Positions 1 to 13,433 are shown, counted from the stretch's first letter. The stretch is 64,000 nt of DNA from Paragorgia papillata (GCA_035771165.1 JAWNZC010000307.1:1-64000), one strand, 5' to 3'. Notes: a model not told the origin generated them from the sequence alone. Program-made: numbers and translations.

Positions 1-164
1 GTTGACAATACAGAAAGAATTTTGTAGAAACGGGGCTTTTGAAAAAAAAATATATCTGAAGTTTTTGTTTGAGTTCAAAGTTCCCATATATTCCTTTCCA
101 GTCTATGGGTCCATGCAGTCTATGTTTTGTACGACTAGCATTACTATACATACTGAACATACAT

Positions 165-440
165 AATATCTACACTACACACATACAACACTTACATACA
201 TTCATACAAAATCATTCATACTTACATACATACGATACATACATACTTACATACAAATACATACATACATACATCACATACATACATACATACATTCATA
301 CATACTTACATTCATACATACATACATACATACATACATTACAACACATACATACATGACATACTTAGCATACATACATACATACATACATAAATACATA
401 CATACATACATACATACATACCTACAAACATACAAAATGC
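165..440. repeat. (TACA)n microsatellite
   Basis: Imperfect CATA/TACA tetranucleotide tract interrupted by TTCATA and CTTACA variants. The open frames across it are only repeat translation. Confidence 0.95.
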
Positions 441-484
441 TAATTGAAATCTTGGGTGATTTTTAATCCAGCGGCGACACAGAT

Positions 485-945
485 GATATCCAAAGACCCA
501 GATGAGATCCAAAGACGCCAGAGAAACAGAGACCCAGAGATCCTAGAGACCCAGAAACCCTTGAGATTCAAAGATTCCAAAGACCCAGAGACCCAGAGAC
601 GCAAAGACCCAAAGACCCAGAGACCCTAGACCCATGCACTCAGACCTAAGAGACCCAGAGACCCCAGAGCACCAGAGACCCCAAAGACCCCACAGACCCA
701 AAGACCCAAAGACCCAGAGACCCAAAAGACCCAAATGAGCCAAAAGACCCAAAGACCCCATAGACCCAAAGACCCAAAGACCCAAAGACCCAGAGACCCA
801 GAGACCCAGAGACCCAGAGACCCAGAGACCCCAGAGACCCAGAGACCCAGAGACACAAAGACCCAAAGACCCAAAGACCCTAAACCCCAAAGACCCAAAG
901 ACCCAAAAGACGCAAAGACACAATGCCACAAATTTATTTTACCCA
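485..945. repeat. 8-bp minisatellite, AGACCCAR units
   Basis: More than 40 degenerate 8-bp units of AGACCCAG or AGACCCAA, with indels that shift frame. Long open frames on both strands (translating as repeated GSLGLWVS or KDPETQRP) are by-products of the repeat. Confidence 0.93.
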
Positions 946-960
946 AAACCCAAATCTAGT

Positions 961-1963
961 GTCCCTCCGCTAGTATAATATATAACTACTATATAATGTA
1001 TACTACTTGGTATACCCTCTAATTATGATAATTATTCTTGACGTCACTGGTGACTTGCTATTATGGCCCATCCAACCGGTGTTGAGGTGTTTGGGGGAAG
1101 GGGCAAATTTTAGAAGGCTGAATTTTCCATGACAAACAGGGGGAGGTGATATGTGTCTGTGGGGTGATGATGATGGCCACCGTAATAACTTGCTCCAGGG
1201 TGAAAATTTTGTGAAGACGGCCCTGCCTTCATAGTAGATATTTATGTAGAAAACAGAACATCATAACTTTGATTAAATAAATCATGATGACATGTATAAC
1301 ATGTATAATAAAATTTAGATGATATACCTCTTTTTCTTTTTCTTACAGCTCAGCCACATTTTGCAGGCTCGTGCCAACAAGAGGTATATAAAAAAAATAA
1401 AAAAATACGTTCACTCAAAATAAATTTAAACTATTTGTATATTAAAGAGAACAATTAAGGTGAAATAATGATAATACATAATAAAGAACCAAACATTAAA
1501 TTTACACCGACCTATATCAACTGCAATTAAAAAGAAACTAACAACTTGACTTAAGCAAAACTCTGTCAACTGTTTCAGGCAACTTTGGCGTAAAATGTAT
1601 TGACTGATTCGATTGACTAGATGTATACAGATCTTGAAAATATAATATCGTTTTTGTCTCTAACTTTTTGACATTCACTCCATATAGCCGCTGTTTACAC
1701 TCTAAGAGCAAAAGTATGCCGATTCACATATGTGTTTTTCATCCTCATGGGAATAAAATGTGAATCCCGGATACTGTTGGTCTAGTGTTAATGGAGTAAA
1801 CGAATATTAATATAAAAGCAGATTGACAACTTATATTAATAGCCTAAAAGTTGGTGATCGCGACTTGTCAAAGTAAGTCAAAACACAGATTTCAATGTCA
1901 ATCTAAGAGTCTTGTAACAAGAACAACATCCAAGTATTATAAAGTAATAAGCAATAACACTTA
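961..1963. other. No gene seen
   Basis: AT-rich sequence. A short stretch at about 1349-1382 is flanked by a pyrimidine tract plus AG and by GT, so it could be a tiny exon, but no protein family is recognisable. Confidence 0.4.
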
Positions 1964-2088
1964 GGTTGATTGAGTGATTAAATTTTCCCGAAAGCCGAGG
2001 GAGGTTTATTAAAAGTCCCAAGGGTGAAGCCCGAGCGGCTTTTACTAAACCTCCCAAGGCTTGAGGGACTGTTAATCACTAATCAACC
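1964..2088. mobile_element. Small foldback MITE
   Basis: Ends GGTTGATTGAGTGATTAA and TTAATCACTAATCAACC are inverted copies. The interior is also self-complementary (GCCGAGGGAGGTTTA against TAAACCTCCCAAGGC), so the whole 125 bp folds into one hairpin. No coding capacity. Confidence 0.75.
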
Positions 2089-2340
2089 AATAGGGTTATC
2101 GTTATATACACAGTGGTTATATTACGGTTACCGTGGGAAAACGATGAGTAAAAGTCCCGAGGGAATGGTTTCTGGCAGAAACTTGACATCCCAAACATGG
2201 CCATGTATCGTGTGTGTCATGGCTGACATTTTTTTTAACGGTAACTATCTTTATTTGATATGCAATAAGCCATTTATAGATTTTTTTATAGCACATTTTA
2301 TGTTCTAAGAGCAAAATAATTAATCCTTGAGATAACAAAC

Positions 2341-2752
2341 TTAATGCACCTGTCAATGTTAAGCCCCAGGGGGGGCACGGGCAACCCAAGGGGATTAGGA
2401 ATTTGACAAAAACGAACTTACCCGAGAGAGGGGATATTTGACAATTTTCTCGCGCAGGAATCTGGTGACCACCAATTACAAACACGTGGAAACTGAGTGA
2501 AAATTCCACCATCTTGTGGGTGGAATTGCTTGGGTGGAGATGAAATCAGGTAAGTAAATTATAATATGAGTTGTTTTTATTGTAATTTGTGTATTATTTA
2601 ATGAGTCAACAGGAAGTTTTCGTCGGGGAATTTGAGTCACAAATGTTTTTCCCTGTGGGTAAGGAATTTGACGTAAATTTGTAAAAAATGGCAAGATCCC
2701 CGTGGTTTTGCCCGTACCTATCCTCCCCTGGGGCGAAACTTTGACAAGTGCA
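2341..2752. mobile_element. MITE with ~55-bp TIRs and 8-9 bp TSD
   Basis: The first ~55 bp (GCACCTGTCAA, then GCCCCAGGGG, then CACGGGCAA) reappear inverted at the right end (TTGCCCGTACC, CCCCTGGGGC, TTGACAAGTGC). Both sides are flanked by ATAACAAAC (2332-2340 and 2752-2760), an 8-9 bp direct repeat consistent with hAT-, P- or Mutator-type insertion. Non-coding. Confidence 0.75.
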
Positions 2753-2760
2753 TAACAAAC

Positions 2761-3432
2761 ACAATGAAAGTGTGCCTTTCTTTTTAGGCGCTGCCCACTA
2801 TAAGCGGGTTCAAGCGATCCTACTGCAAGCCAAACACTTGTCTATCCGTCTCGATTGGGGGTGCTACCAGTTTACTGTATTCAAAATGTTTTAGGCAAGG
2901 TCCCATGTGCATTGGGCGTATGATATTGCCTATTTGCAAAGTCTCGGGATTCGTACTTTGTGCTTAAACATTAGTTTATGATTAGTTACTAATCGTCAAC
3001 CTGATGCACTTAAGGATTAGGTATGATTGGTACTATATCGTACCTCCTTCTCTTATGCAGTCGGTTTAATGTCGATATTAAATGTGCGGGTGAATACAAT
3101 GAAACCCGAGGTGGCCGTGTTATTACATGATGAAAACAATGAAATGCATCCAATTCGCAAGTTTGAAGTAAGTTGAGCCACTCGATTTCTTCCATATAAA
3201 CAATACGTCTAGATTTAACATTGGTAATATAAGCGGAATAAAATAGTTTGTTCACGTTTATAAGTTACACCTGTTGCATTAGTCGCACTGTAAGAGTAGT
3301 TATTGTGTAATTAACATCACATATTAGATTACTTACTTTTATCCTGAACAACCAGGGCAAACTTTGAAAAACTTTTGAACACACAGCTCTGGGTGCAGCG
3401 GTCGCCCATTTTATGGATAGACTGTATTAACA
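2761..3432. other. No gene seen
   Basis: Unique-looking AT-rich sequence. An 81-codon minus-strand frame at 3010-3255 has no recognisable domain. Confidence 0.4.
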
Positions 3433-6150
3433 CACTGGATCGCTATAAAAGGACTGGATAGCGCATCTATTGTTCAGAATGGGAGGCCGGAAGTTGCAGC
3501 CTGCGGTCGGCCATCTTACTATACTAGGACCCCACTTGGGTCCGAAACAATATGGCGTAAATAGGAGTGGAAAGCAGTTAAACGAAGTTTTTCGCCAAAT
3601 TCGAGAAGTGTGCTAAGAATTACCACCGAATTAAGGTTCGTAATCTTATTTTATATAAGAGTTAAGTGTTTTCAACGCTTTATGTCCTTTTACAAAGGCT
3701 TCCCTGTGCATTAGATACCTGCATATGTATTTGCTGTCACAATTCACGGTATTTAACAAAAGAGTCGGTAAACAAATGTCTTCCAAGTCCGCATGTGTAC
3801 TTGATTCCTCATCGTTAATTTTGTAGTATAAACGCCGTTATTATTAAAATGGTGTTACTGAGATGGGTTTCCTTTAAGTTTTGATTGATGTATTGGCCGA
3901 TTAGGAAATCCCCTATGGAATTCAAATTTGGAAACGTTTTAGCATTAAACCGATACATGCCATTTTAGATCAACTTAAAAATCTTAAAATCGTGGTAACG
4001 CATATTAAAATGCAGTGAGATATTAATTATAACTTGTTTTTTTGGGAATTAGTATTTTTAATTTGGACCCTTGATTTTACTAACTGGTCAATGACTCATT
4101 GACTCATGGACTATAAAATGGTGCCACACTCCATGGACCCAGAAATTAGAAGGCAGGAGGTTATAATACACTCTCGATAATCTGCTGAGGCTAATGGGGC
4201 AAGACTTGGCATTAGTATTGTTTCTAATTTTTTAATAACCAAAGTAAGTTTGTGCTACTTCAAAAATGGGGGGGGGGGGGGGGGGCAATGTGTCACATGG
4301 GTTTTTCTAATGTAGTATTTTCAGTTGGAACTCTTTCATTCACCATCTTAAGCCAGAAATGTGTATTTGTCAGTTTGCTTACCCTTGCTTATCTTATTCT
4401 ATAGTTCAGCAGATCTCACTAGTCATCCAAACTTGCTGCCAAAGTGATGCTTTGGGGCTCGTTGCCTCGAGGAAGACTGTAAGCTTTAGTTTATTACCTT
4501 TACAGGTTGTGCACAGACATGTTTTTTGACTTGGCTTTAGTATCCAGCTTTTAATGACATGTATTTTATGTGGGTAGTCCAGTGGCTCAGGTGTTAATCT
4601 GGATACAGATTGGTAAACCCTAATGTAACAGTTGCTCGGTTATTAGAATAGTTATTGCTGTTCAATGATTAGAGAGAGTTTCAAAAGTGATCACAAGGGT
4701 AAGGGTTCAGATGAGTTTTGTTAATACTGTATTGCAAACAAAGATAGATATATTAAAAGCTTCTATATGTGGTGTGGCATTTCTATAAGTTTAAGTAAAT
4801 ATTTAGTTTTTTACCACAATTAGCTATACTTGTCTTCCCAAGAACACTATAGTAACTGACTTTTTTAACTGGTTTTTTACCGCAAAGGTTGGCTGTGGTT
4901 GCCTTCTCAAGATGGCAAACCCAAAGTTGCTGTATCTGAGTCCATTGCAATGCATTTGATAGAAGGGCAAAAGGCCCCATAAACATAGAGTTTTTAGATG
5001 ATCAAGATAATGCTAAGTTATGGGTATGTATGAGATACCCTGAACAGCAAGATGTGTCAGTGGAATTAGCTTCAACCAAAAACAAGAGGAATGAATGATA
5101 ACGCAATTTCAAATAGAGAAATATTAAAAAGCAGATCAACTAATGCCCTTGCTGTTGTTGTTGTGCATATTTATTTGCAGGTGGCTATTAATCCTATACA
5201 GTCAATACAGGAAATTATATTTCATTTATGTAGATAAACGTTTAGAGGTGTCTGGGGATGACTGGTTAAAGAGTTTTTAGTTGGCATCCCTGACAGCGTC
5301 TTGCACGAAATGGTATTGTGCAACTAGGTGCATTTTACTTGTAAAAATTGTAAAGTTATAGCTGGGTTTTCATTGAAAAGCCGACCATTTAAAGCAAAAA
5401 TAATGATTCAACTTTTGAGTGGGATATCAAAAAAAGACAAGTCATATGTTATAATATCTGCACTATTGATTGATGGCCCGTCCATGAAGGCCTTTTTGGT
5501 AAAATTTGCCTGCCCAGCTATTTTATTGCTATAGATCCATGTGAGTACAAAACCATAAAAAACAAGACACTTCTGATGGCAACAAGGTTGCCTATTAAAG
5601 AAACATATAAGGTGGCAAATGGACTTTATAGGTTTTTTGCTAGAACTTTTCCAAATGGGAATTCTCATTTGAAGTACTAACTCGCAATAAATCAATCAAA
5701 ACATAAAGGAATACCCATCACAGTAAACCCATGTAATAAGTCGGGGCTTTATACTACAGAAATAAATGAGAGAAACAAGTACACATGCGGACTTGGAAGA
5801 GCATTTGTTTACCGACTATCTTTGTTAATACCGTGATGCGTGATGCAAATACACTAGGCAATGATCTTTCGCAAAAAAAAAGCCTTTGTAAAAGGAACTA
5901 AAGAGTTTAAAACACTTAACTATTATATAAAATAAGATTACGAACCGTAGATTCGGTGGTAAATCTTAGCAAACTTCTAGAATTTGGCGAAATACGTCTG
6001 AAAACTGCTTTCCACTCCTAGGTACGCCATTGTGTTTAGGACCCAAGTGGGTCCTAGTATATATGGCCGCTCGCTGCTCACTTCCGGCACCAAAATTAGG
6101 GCGCGAGAAACAATAGTTGCGCTAATCCAGTCCTGTACTAGAGAGCAGTG
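3433..6150. mobile_element. Long-TIR DNA transposon, copy 1 (non-autonomous)
   Basis: Outer ends are CACTGGATCGCTATAAAAGG and an inverted counterpart ending GAGAGCAGTG. The inverted arms run about 390 bp inward, to TCTTCCAAGTCCGCATG (about 3780) and its complement (about 5790). The arms contain paired GGACCCAAGTGGGTCC-like palindromes. The interior is collinear with the copy at 13.4-16.0 kb but encodes no visible transposase. A poly-G run lies at 4267-4285. No clear TSD remains around this copy. Confidence 0.75.
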
Positions 6151-6199
6151 GAGGAACAGAATAGAAACCATCCTCGTACCCAGCGCCCTCTGCTGCTTT

Positions 6200-8000
6200 C
6201 AAAATAGGCGCGAGGAGAAGACCCTGAGCCCACTCGCGTCCCCCAAGCCATACCCCTCGCACGCGTCTTCGTCCTCCTCCACAGGCCCTATTGCATCATG
6301 GACAAGACACACTGTTTAGAGGGCCTGCCAGAATCGCTGTAAACAAAATGGTGACCGATCCCATTGATGCACAGCGGGGAGACTAGGCCCTATATAATGC
6401 CGATAGTTTTTGAGAGGGCCTGCACATTTTTTTCCGGCCGCTTTTCAACAAACGTTTACGTCCCAAGTTCTTTTAAAAAACACTGTGAGCCCACCAGGAC
6501 AATTCGGTACTAAACTTTCATTACAGATCAGTGACAATGAAGAAACCAATATGTTTTCAGAATTACCGACCTTCTAGCCAATACATATTTTTAGTGACAA
6601 AAAGGATTTTGAAGCGGGGGGGAAAATAATATGCCGAAATCAAAAGCAATAATTCGACGGTTCAGGAAATGAGTAACAGGATTTTTTCCGTGATTGTTTT
6701 TTGGGTTATTTAGCTAACGAAGACTGTCAACTGACCAAGAGTTAATGAGATTTAATTTTGTTAAATTGTAGGCTATTAGTGTAGCGTAATTCAAGTTGTC
6801 AGTTGTTGTGGAATTGTGGAAACCGAAAAAGTATAAAACCCAAAGAGTCTCTGGGTAGACATGGCGAGGCGGGACGGGATGTTGCACGGGATCTCACCAT
6901 GCATGTATATTCTATCTCTTATTTATTCCCGTTTTCGTTTATATGGAAAGAACTGTTTGAGCCGGACGACGTTTTTCATCCCGGTTCAGCTCAGCCGGGA
7001 TCCTGGCAAATCCAAGACAATTTTTCTCATTGTAAAACACTCCGTCCCGCTTTGCCGGGACGATAGTTTTGCTGACTTTGCAAACATTTGTCATGTGTCA
7101 CTTTGCTAAAACAAAAATGCCTAGTCAGTTTGCCACTCGAACGTTTTCTCAAGAAATAGTTCCACTGTAGAAGCTATGAAATATACTGGAAGAAAGATAA
7201 TTCCATCTGGCTTGCAAAATACAGTACAGTTGTATCCGACCAAATAGCTTAGTTTTCATAAAAAACCGAAATACCGAACAATTCGTCCATAATAATAGCG
7301 GCCCGCTAAGTTTGAAATTCTTTTTCGATATGTTATTATAATCTGTCTTCTTATCGAATGTTTTTCTTGAGAAATAAACCACTTGTAGAAGCTATTCCAA
7401 ATATTACTGGAAGATAGATAATTCATCTGGCTACAAGATACGTACAGTTTATCGGACCAAATAAGCTTAGTTTCCCTAAAAAAAGCGAAATACACAGCAT
7501 CGTCCCAAACACGAATCTAGAGATGCTTTGTTGAACGTCCCGGGTGGTAGAGTACTCATGATAACCCGAGGAATGAAAAAACGTCCCGTCCCAGGCAAAA
7601 CGATCCCCGGTCCCGCCTCCCATATAAACAGCACCCTATTTTCGTTGGAATTATTCCGGCCGAAAGTTGGACAAAGTTCAACCGTAATTGCTTTCTTCCA
7701 ACAATTCCTAGCAATTTTAATAGCCCTTAAGGGAAAAAAAAATTTTTTGTGCGTGTAATGTATTAAAGTCTTCAATGGCCTTCAAAATCTTCGGATATTA
7801 GCCATGGCTAATAATAATGTAGTTAATGTTTGCAAATTTATTCCGGTGCCAAGTTTTGCCAAATCTTTTTTTAACAGGATCGTGCAGGCCCTATATTTCG
7901 GTTTTGGTTCCGTCCATAGCGTGTGTGTCCATGTCCATGATGCAATAGCGGCCCTGTGGAGGATGGTAGGCAAGCGCACGCGAGCGGAAAAAGAGGCTCT
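6200..8000. mobile_element. Probable foldback element, ~100-bp inverted arms
   Basis: Left arm at about 6225-6320 (CTCCACAGGCCCTATTGCAT, then CATGGACA) and right arm at about 7890-7990 (TGTCCATGATGCAATAG, then GGCCCTGTGGAGG) are imperfect inverted copies. The interior has several GTCCCG/CGGGAC palindromic motifs and a local duplication. Boundaries are approximate. Confidence 0.5.
7140..7500. repeat. Two diverged tandem copies, period ~220 bp
   Basis: Blocks beginning near 7143 and 7363 share CAAGAAATA/GAGAAATA, TAGAAGCTAT, CTGGAAGA, then ACCAAATA and AGCTTAGTTT in the same order. Non-coding. Confidence 0.65.
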
Positions 8001-8186
8001 GGGGACAATTCGATTGTGGAAACTTGACTCTGATTGGCCTCAAACGTTCGATACGCCTACTGCGCTGCGCAGATAAATTTCACACACAGGCTCCCACAGC
8101 GACGGTCCTTCATGTCTTGCTGTTGTTTTCGTTGGGAAGGAGTGAAGTAGAATACATGTTTATTTGGGACTAAAAATCTGAACAAT

Positions 8187-8447
8187 ATGGCGACAAGAGA
8201 CAAGAAATACTTTTTTGCCTTTTGTAATATGTTTGGAATTCCGAATTGCGTGTTTCCATTCCGAGGAAAAGAAACAGGTTGGGCATTTATGACAGATAAG
8301 GCACCGAACTGGGCGAACTGCTCGTGGCGGAACTTATACAGATTTCACATTCACGTGCTTGTATGTACAAAAAATAAATATCATCTGGGACGGATTGCTC
8401 AATATAGTTTCCGTTGGGAATATTGTCATGGACTATTTGAATATTAA
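8187..8447 (+). CDS. Small unassigned ORF, 86 aa
   Basis: Opens with ATGG in a favourable context (AACAATATGG) and reads 86 codons. The predicted product is rich in aromatic residues, lysine and cysteine. No signal peptide or known domain is evident, and no splice partner was recognised. AATAAA-like motifs lie downstream (about 8550). It lies between repeats, so it may be a chance frame or a gene remnant. Confidence 0.2.
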   Translation: MATRDKKYFFAFCNMFGIPNCVFPFRGKETGWAFMTDKAPNWANCSWRNLYRFHIHVLVCTKNKYHLGRIAQYSFRWEYCHGLFEY

Positions 8448-9089
8448 CTTTAATAGATCTAATTCATAATTATCATGAGTTGTATCCGGTTTAAAGGTAC
8501 ATGTATATGATCTTTATATTAATATGTTATGTATCTTCTGATTTTCTAACAATAAATATATTATTTTATCAATATGAATCACTGTTTATAACTTTTATAT
8601 GGTGGTAAAATTAATATTACCTTAATTTCGGACAGTATTGCCCTGCGCAGAAGGGCATTGCTTTCTTAAAATTATAATGTGATAATCTATATAGTGTCCA
8701 AAAGTTATTGAAGAAAAGTGTTATTATTTTTACATGGTTATTATCCAAATGGGTTAAGCATTAGTTAGCCAAATTACACCGTCCCTGTTTTAAGAACGGG
8801 GACTGCAGAAGATGTTTTTTGAGTGTGGAGGCAAGATGCTGTTTGTGGTTGCCTCTTCTGGGGGGTATGCGGGCCAATGCTTTGAATTTTTAGACTTCCT
8901 GCAAACCATTTTCAGGACTCATTTGCAGTCTGGGTAGGAATGCACTAAATAAAGCACCTAGATCAACCTTTTTTGTCCTTAAACTTAAGTGAACAAAACA
9001 TTTCACTTGCATCAGTTCAAAAGTTTTGTCCAGGACTGTTTGAGCCTTTTTAATAGGTCATTTTTCAAAATCACATGATATGGTTCTGA

Positions 9090-9290
9090 CGTTATTATTA
9101 TGCTGGAAGGACAAAATGTTTATAATATGGCATCAAATCTCATTGGAGAATAGTGATGTTAGGATCAGTTGTATCATGCTATTGCCCCCATACAGCTGGT
9201 TGTCTTACCTCAAATCCTGATAGCAATTTTCCCCCAATATAGGAGGGCATTATAAAAATGTTACTGTCCTTCCAGAATAATTGCATGAAA
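9090..9290. mobile_element. MITE-like inverted repeat
   Basis: GCTGGAAGGACA near 9100 is matched by TGTCCTTCCAG near 9265, with about 40 bp of surrounding imperfect complementarity. Non-coding. Confidence 0.5.
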
Positions 9291-11337
9291 ATATGTATGA
9301 ATACCCCATACAGTATTGTGGTTTTGAAAATGGCATATTGGAACAGTGTCTAATAGGTATATGATGTATATCAATGGCATTATTCCTGCATGGTAGTTTC
9401 TTTGCTTTCATTTCAGTCGCCATTGTTTATAATATATTAGGTTAAGTTAGTGTAGAACAATGTTGTGAGGGTGAATATCGTTAGGTCACCCCCCAGATGG
9501 GCACAACATTCTCACACCACTCCCTGCTTTTGTCATTTAATAATGATAACTGACCAGATGGTTATAATTGTAAGGCATTCTATTCATCGAAGTGAACAGA
9601 TCAGTCTTATATTTCGATATTGGTATTTCCAACACTGCCTAGCGCTGCACCACTACTTTATTTCAGTGATGGTTACAGGTCAGGCATTTTTTTTTTGTTA
9701 TTGTTTTTGTGTGGGTGGTGTTGATGGCACCTGGTGGTATAACAGACATGATATCAGAGAGTTAGAGGCCCTCACATCCATCATCTCATGATCACTCACT
9801 CAATAATTGTGACAATTCAAATTAATTAGTGGAAAATTTGTATCACCAGGAAAATGTTTTTGTCAGGTGGTGTTACTGTGTAAAATTTTCCATTGCCTTG
9901 TAGGATTATAATAAACAGCTAACATGACTTAAAAAAGCTATGTGGGTGTGTTGGCATAGTAGCTGATTACTGTATTGAGTCATTAAGTATTTCATGGTCC
10001 CAAGTTTCTCATCAGTCAGTTCTTTACCACCAAACTAGTAGGTGGTTCCATAGTAGCAGTGTGGGTGGCACTACAGGTGCTTGCAAAACTGTGCACTGCA
10101 CTGGTGCCCACTCGGCCCATCCAAACCCCAAACTATTAACGAGGACTACAACTAGGTTGTCACACTCACAGATTGTACTCAATAAGTGCTCTCAAAAATG
10201 ATAGGAACGGAATATTTCAGATCCCTAAATTCATAAAATTTTCCAGTGGAGATATCCCACCTGGACCCCCTACATATGTCATCAACACTTTGTGGGAGGT
10301 GGGGCCCATATTTTTTTCTCATCCCCGGGGGCAACACCCACATAGTGCTGCCACTTGCCCAGTAGTTCTGTGTTGGTCACCGATAGTAATTGTGGCCAAT
10401 GATTTATTGTTGAGTCTAATAAACCTAGTATTATGTGTACTCTATCTGTTAAAAGGTTCAGTCAGTTTTATTAACATATACAACACTTTGGTTCAAATAT
10501 ACTTTCATTTCTTCTATGATTTGTCTTTATGTCTTACAAACTATTGTGATCTACAGCTGAATATAATAAGCGTGAACTCTGTCAGCAGAAATCTTAAGAC
10601 TCACTCTGTCCATTGTTAGATAGACATATCCTTCTTTAGAGAAAATTCTATTTTGTTTTACATACACTGTATAATATGTTATCCTAGAAGTTCTTTCTCT
10701 CAAAATTCTCTATTTCTTGTTATACTAGAAACAACTCTGCAATGTTCCACACATCAAGCTAGTATAGTCTAATAATAATATACTGTTGAATGATGTCACA
10801 CGTCAAATGTCTTAATGTCATCATCCATCTGTTCCAAGTATGCAACCATAACATCCATTCCATTGTACCATACACTAATGTCTTTGGTGCATTTATTTTC
10901 TTCTGTCTAAGTTCATCAGCAACAAACGTTAGGATCTGGTGGGGCTTGTCTTCTCCTGTGTTTGGCCAACTTGACACAGCAAAATATATACAGTATTTCA
11001 CTGCTCTGGGTTTACTTCAATAATGTTTGCATTGATAATTAGTAAGCCCTAAAGACTCTCACTTCACACTCACCTTTTTTCGGGTTTGGGTTGCTGTTGC
11101 AGTTAAAGCCAATTAGATGAATCAGGAAATCTTGTAGTAAGCAAGCCCAGTTTCCCATAAGCAGGGTGAAAATCTTTCCTAAAAGACCAAAATAATATAC
11201 ATGTAAATACAAAATCAAATCAAATGAGTTTAAATAAACAAATAGATACTAAAATTAGAACCAGACATTATATTTTGGCTTGGGTTTAATTTATATTATT
11301 TTAGAAACCAATAAATTTTAATTGTATGTCAGTAAGT
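9291..11337. other. No gene recognised
   Basis: Open frames of 108 codons (9465-9791) and 148 codons (10173-10619) show no domain, codon bias or splice context that I can defend. Confidence 0.4.
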
Positions 11338-11499
11338 GGATAATAACTTATTGGATTCATCTTAGCCCAACATGGCAACATATTTAAGTCAAAAATTCAA
11401 TATTGGGCAAGATCGCAGGTCGAGCCTGTTAATATTAAAATTTGAGACTTAAATATTTTGCATATCAGGTGAATCCAATAGGTATTCTTATTATTATCC
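11338..11499. mobile_element. Foldback MITE
   Basis: GGATAATAACTTATTGGATT at the left is mirrored by AATCCAATAGG plus TTATTATTATCC at the right, with inner ATATTTAAGTC/GACTTAAATAT arms. Confidence 0.6.
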
Positions 11500-12353
11500 A
11501 ACAAATAATTGTGCAATTCGGGTAAATACCATATACCTTGTCCCTGTCCAAAGGTTGCTGCCCAAATTATATCATCGTAAAATATTGGGCTGGCATGTGA
11601 TGCTAATGTAGACATTTGATTGGATGATTAATTGCGAGGGTTAGGTACAATAAATTATTTGATCATTATGCATGATATCTCACACTGGAATTAACTATGA
11701 ACTGAACTTTGGACCAGATGTAAAATGCCAATTATGCACACCTACTACTAGGCCAGACAATTAACTCACTTTAACATATCTAACCACACTACCACGGTAA
11801 TTCAAAAACAAGCATTTATGCGAAAAGCATACCTTCATATTGTCGACAAATACTTCTGATGGGCAAAAATTAGTTGAGACTTCAACAGCAGATCATACGC
11901 AGTGGTATCACCATATTATTAAAGGAACACCTGCGTTGACTCTCCCCTTTCAGAAAACTGTACACGAAAGGCAATAGGATAGTTGAAAAATTAAAGGATT
12001 TAGCAACGCAAGTTGGCTGCAAGAACATCTTGGGAATACAAATACAAAATTTGTATTATGCCAGTTCACGTTACTGAAGATCGTCCTCTGCTGAGGCTTC
12101 ATTTTTAAGCCGCTTTTCCCAATTTTTTTCCACAATAAATCAATGGCGGCATCTAGCGAGCAAATGTCGTGTCCTCTACGTCTGTCATAATGTATTAAAG
12201 TAATCTGTTCGCCAATATTCTGAAAACCTAAGTAAGAAATAGACTTAATCTCCAAAAGCCAAAAGAAATATTTTAACCGCGTATACAGATTCTAGAGAGC
12301 CTAGGTACGAAATAACTACTGCGCAGGTCACGGGACACCCAATTTTGTTGTTC

Positions 12354-13327
12354 AAATGGATTGTCCCAACCTCGTCCCCAGGGCCATTTGTAGGGGCTGG
12401 GCCAAGATGGCGGCCAAAAGCAAAATGGCGTGAGAACAAATAGCCCTGGTACAGGCTGCGAAAAATGCGCCATCTCATGGCGCATTTTTGACTCGGACCC
12501 AGGCTTCACTAAGTTTATCGAGACTAGTCAGGCTCAATTTTTTCTGAATATTTAGTTCAGCTTGACTGACCCAAACTGAAAACAATCAAAACATTCATTT
12601 CCAAAAACATTGTCGAATTATTTAAATAAATACACTTTTAATAAATATCTGTAAATGCTTATTATTTATCATTTGCTTCACCGTTGTACCAAATTCGCAA
12701 GAAACTGGATTGCCGTTGTCTGGCCGGGCCGCCTTGTTTTCGTGAGTTTTCGGTGGATTCCAATTCAGCGTTTTGAAAAACATTTAGGCTTCGTGTAGTT
12801 CGAGAATTCTTCTTCTCAATGGCCAAACACGTAAATTCTGCCCTGTGGTGTACTTTCCTTTCGCAGCCAAAAATACTTTTTGACTTTCTTCACAAAGGCT
12901 TTCTCCCGATTTAGAAAACACACTGAATTGCCCGTCTCATGGACTTCGTTGTATGGCAGGCAGGGCACAGAGACGACACGACTCACCATTGCATATTCTT
13001 CCGACTTTTTTACGGGTGTTTCGCCAGTTTTCCTCACATTTTCAGTTCAGTTTGAAGTTGCTTTTCAGTTAACAGCCGGCAATTCTGGTATAAACACTTA
13101 TTTAATATATTTGAGCCCTAAAAACAAATGCCCGCGAGTTAGCCTGCCGCCCTCCTTGTTTCCACCAATCAGAATACCTAAAAACATCCAATGTTATCTC
13201 GACCAATCAGATGTGGTGATAGCTCAGCCTGTACCAGGGCTATTTGTTCCCGCCATTTTGCTTTTGGCGCCATCTTGGCCCAGCCCCTACAAATGGCCCT
13301 GGGGACGAGGTTGGGATTGTCCCAGAG
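12354..13327. mobile_element. Foldback element with ~100-bp arms
   Basis: Left arm 12354-12459 and right arm 13225-13327 are inverted copies sharing ACCTCGTCCCCAGGGCCATT, GGGGCTGGGCC, AAGATGGCG, AGCAAAATGGCG and AGCCCTGGTACAGGCTG. The right arm ends where the next transposon inserts (TSD TCCCAGAG). Frames inside (12816-13037 minus, 12880-13395 plus) overlap each other and look spurious. Confidence 0.65.
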
Positions 13328-13433
13328 CACTGATCTCAAATATATACTCATTATACTGGATAGAGCATCCGGTGTTCGCAGTGAAGTCGGAATAGATTAG
13401 CGGCGACCATTTCCGGTGGGACCCACTTGGGTC

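Noticed and set aside
543..959. Overlapping 70-128 codon frames on both strands
   Set aside because: Translation of the 8-bp AGACCCAR minisatellite; no independent coding evidence.
1340..1385. Micro-exon between TTTCTTACAG and GTATAT
   Set aside because: Splice-like edges occur by chance; no family match and no neighbouring exon in a compatible phase.
12880..13395. 171-codon plus-strand frame
   Set aside because: Runs through a foldback arm and into a transposon TIR; it overlaps a competing minus-strand frame and has no domain.
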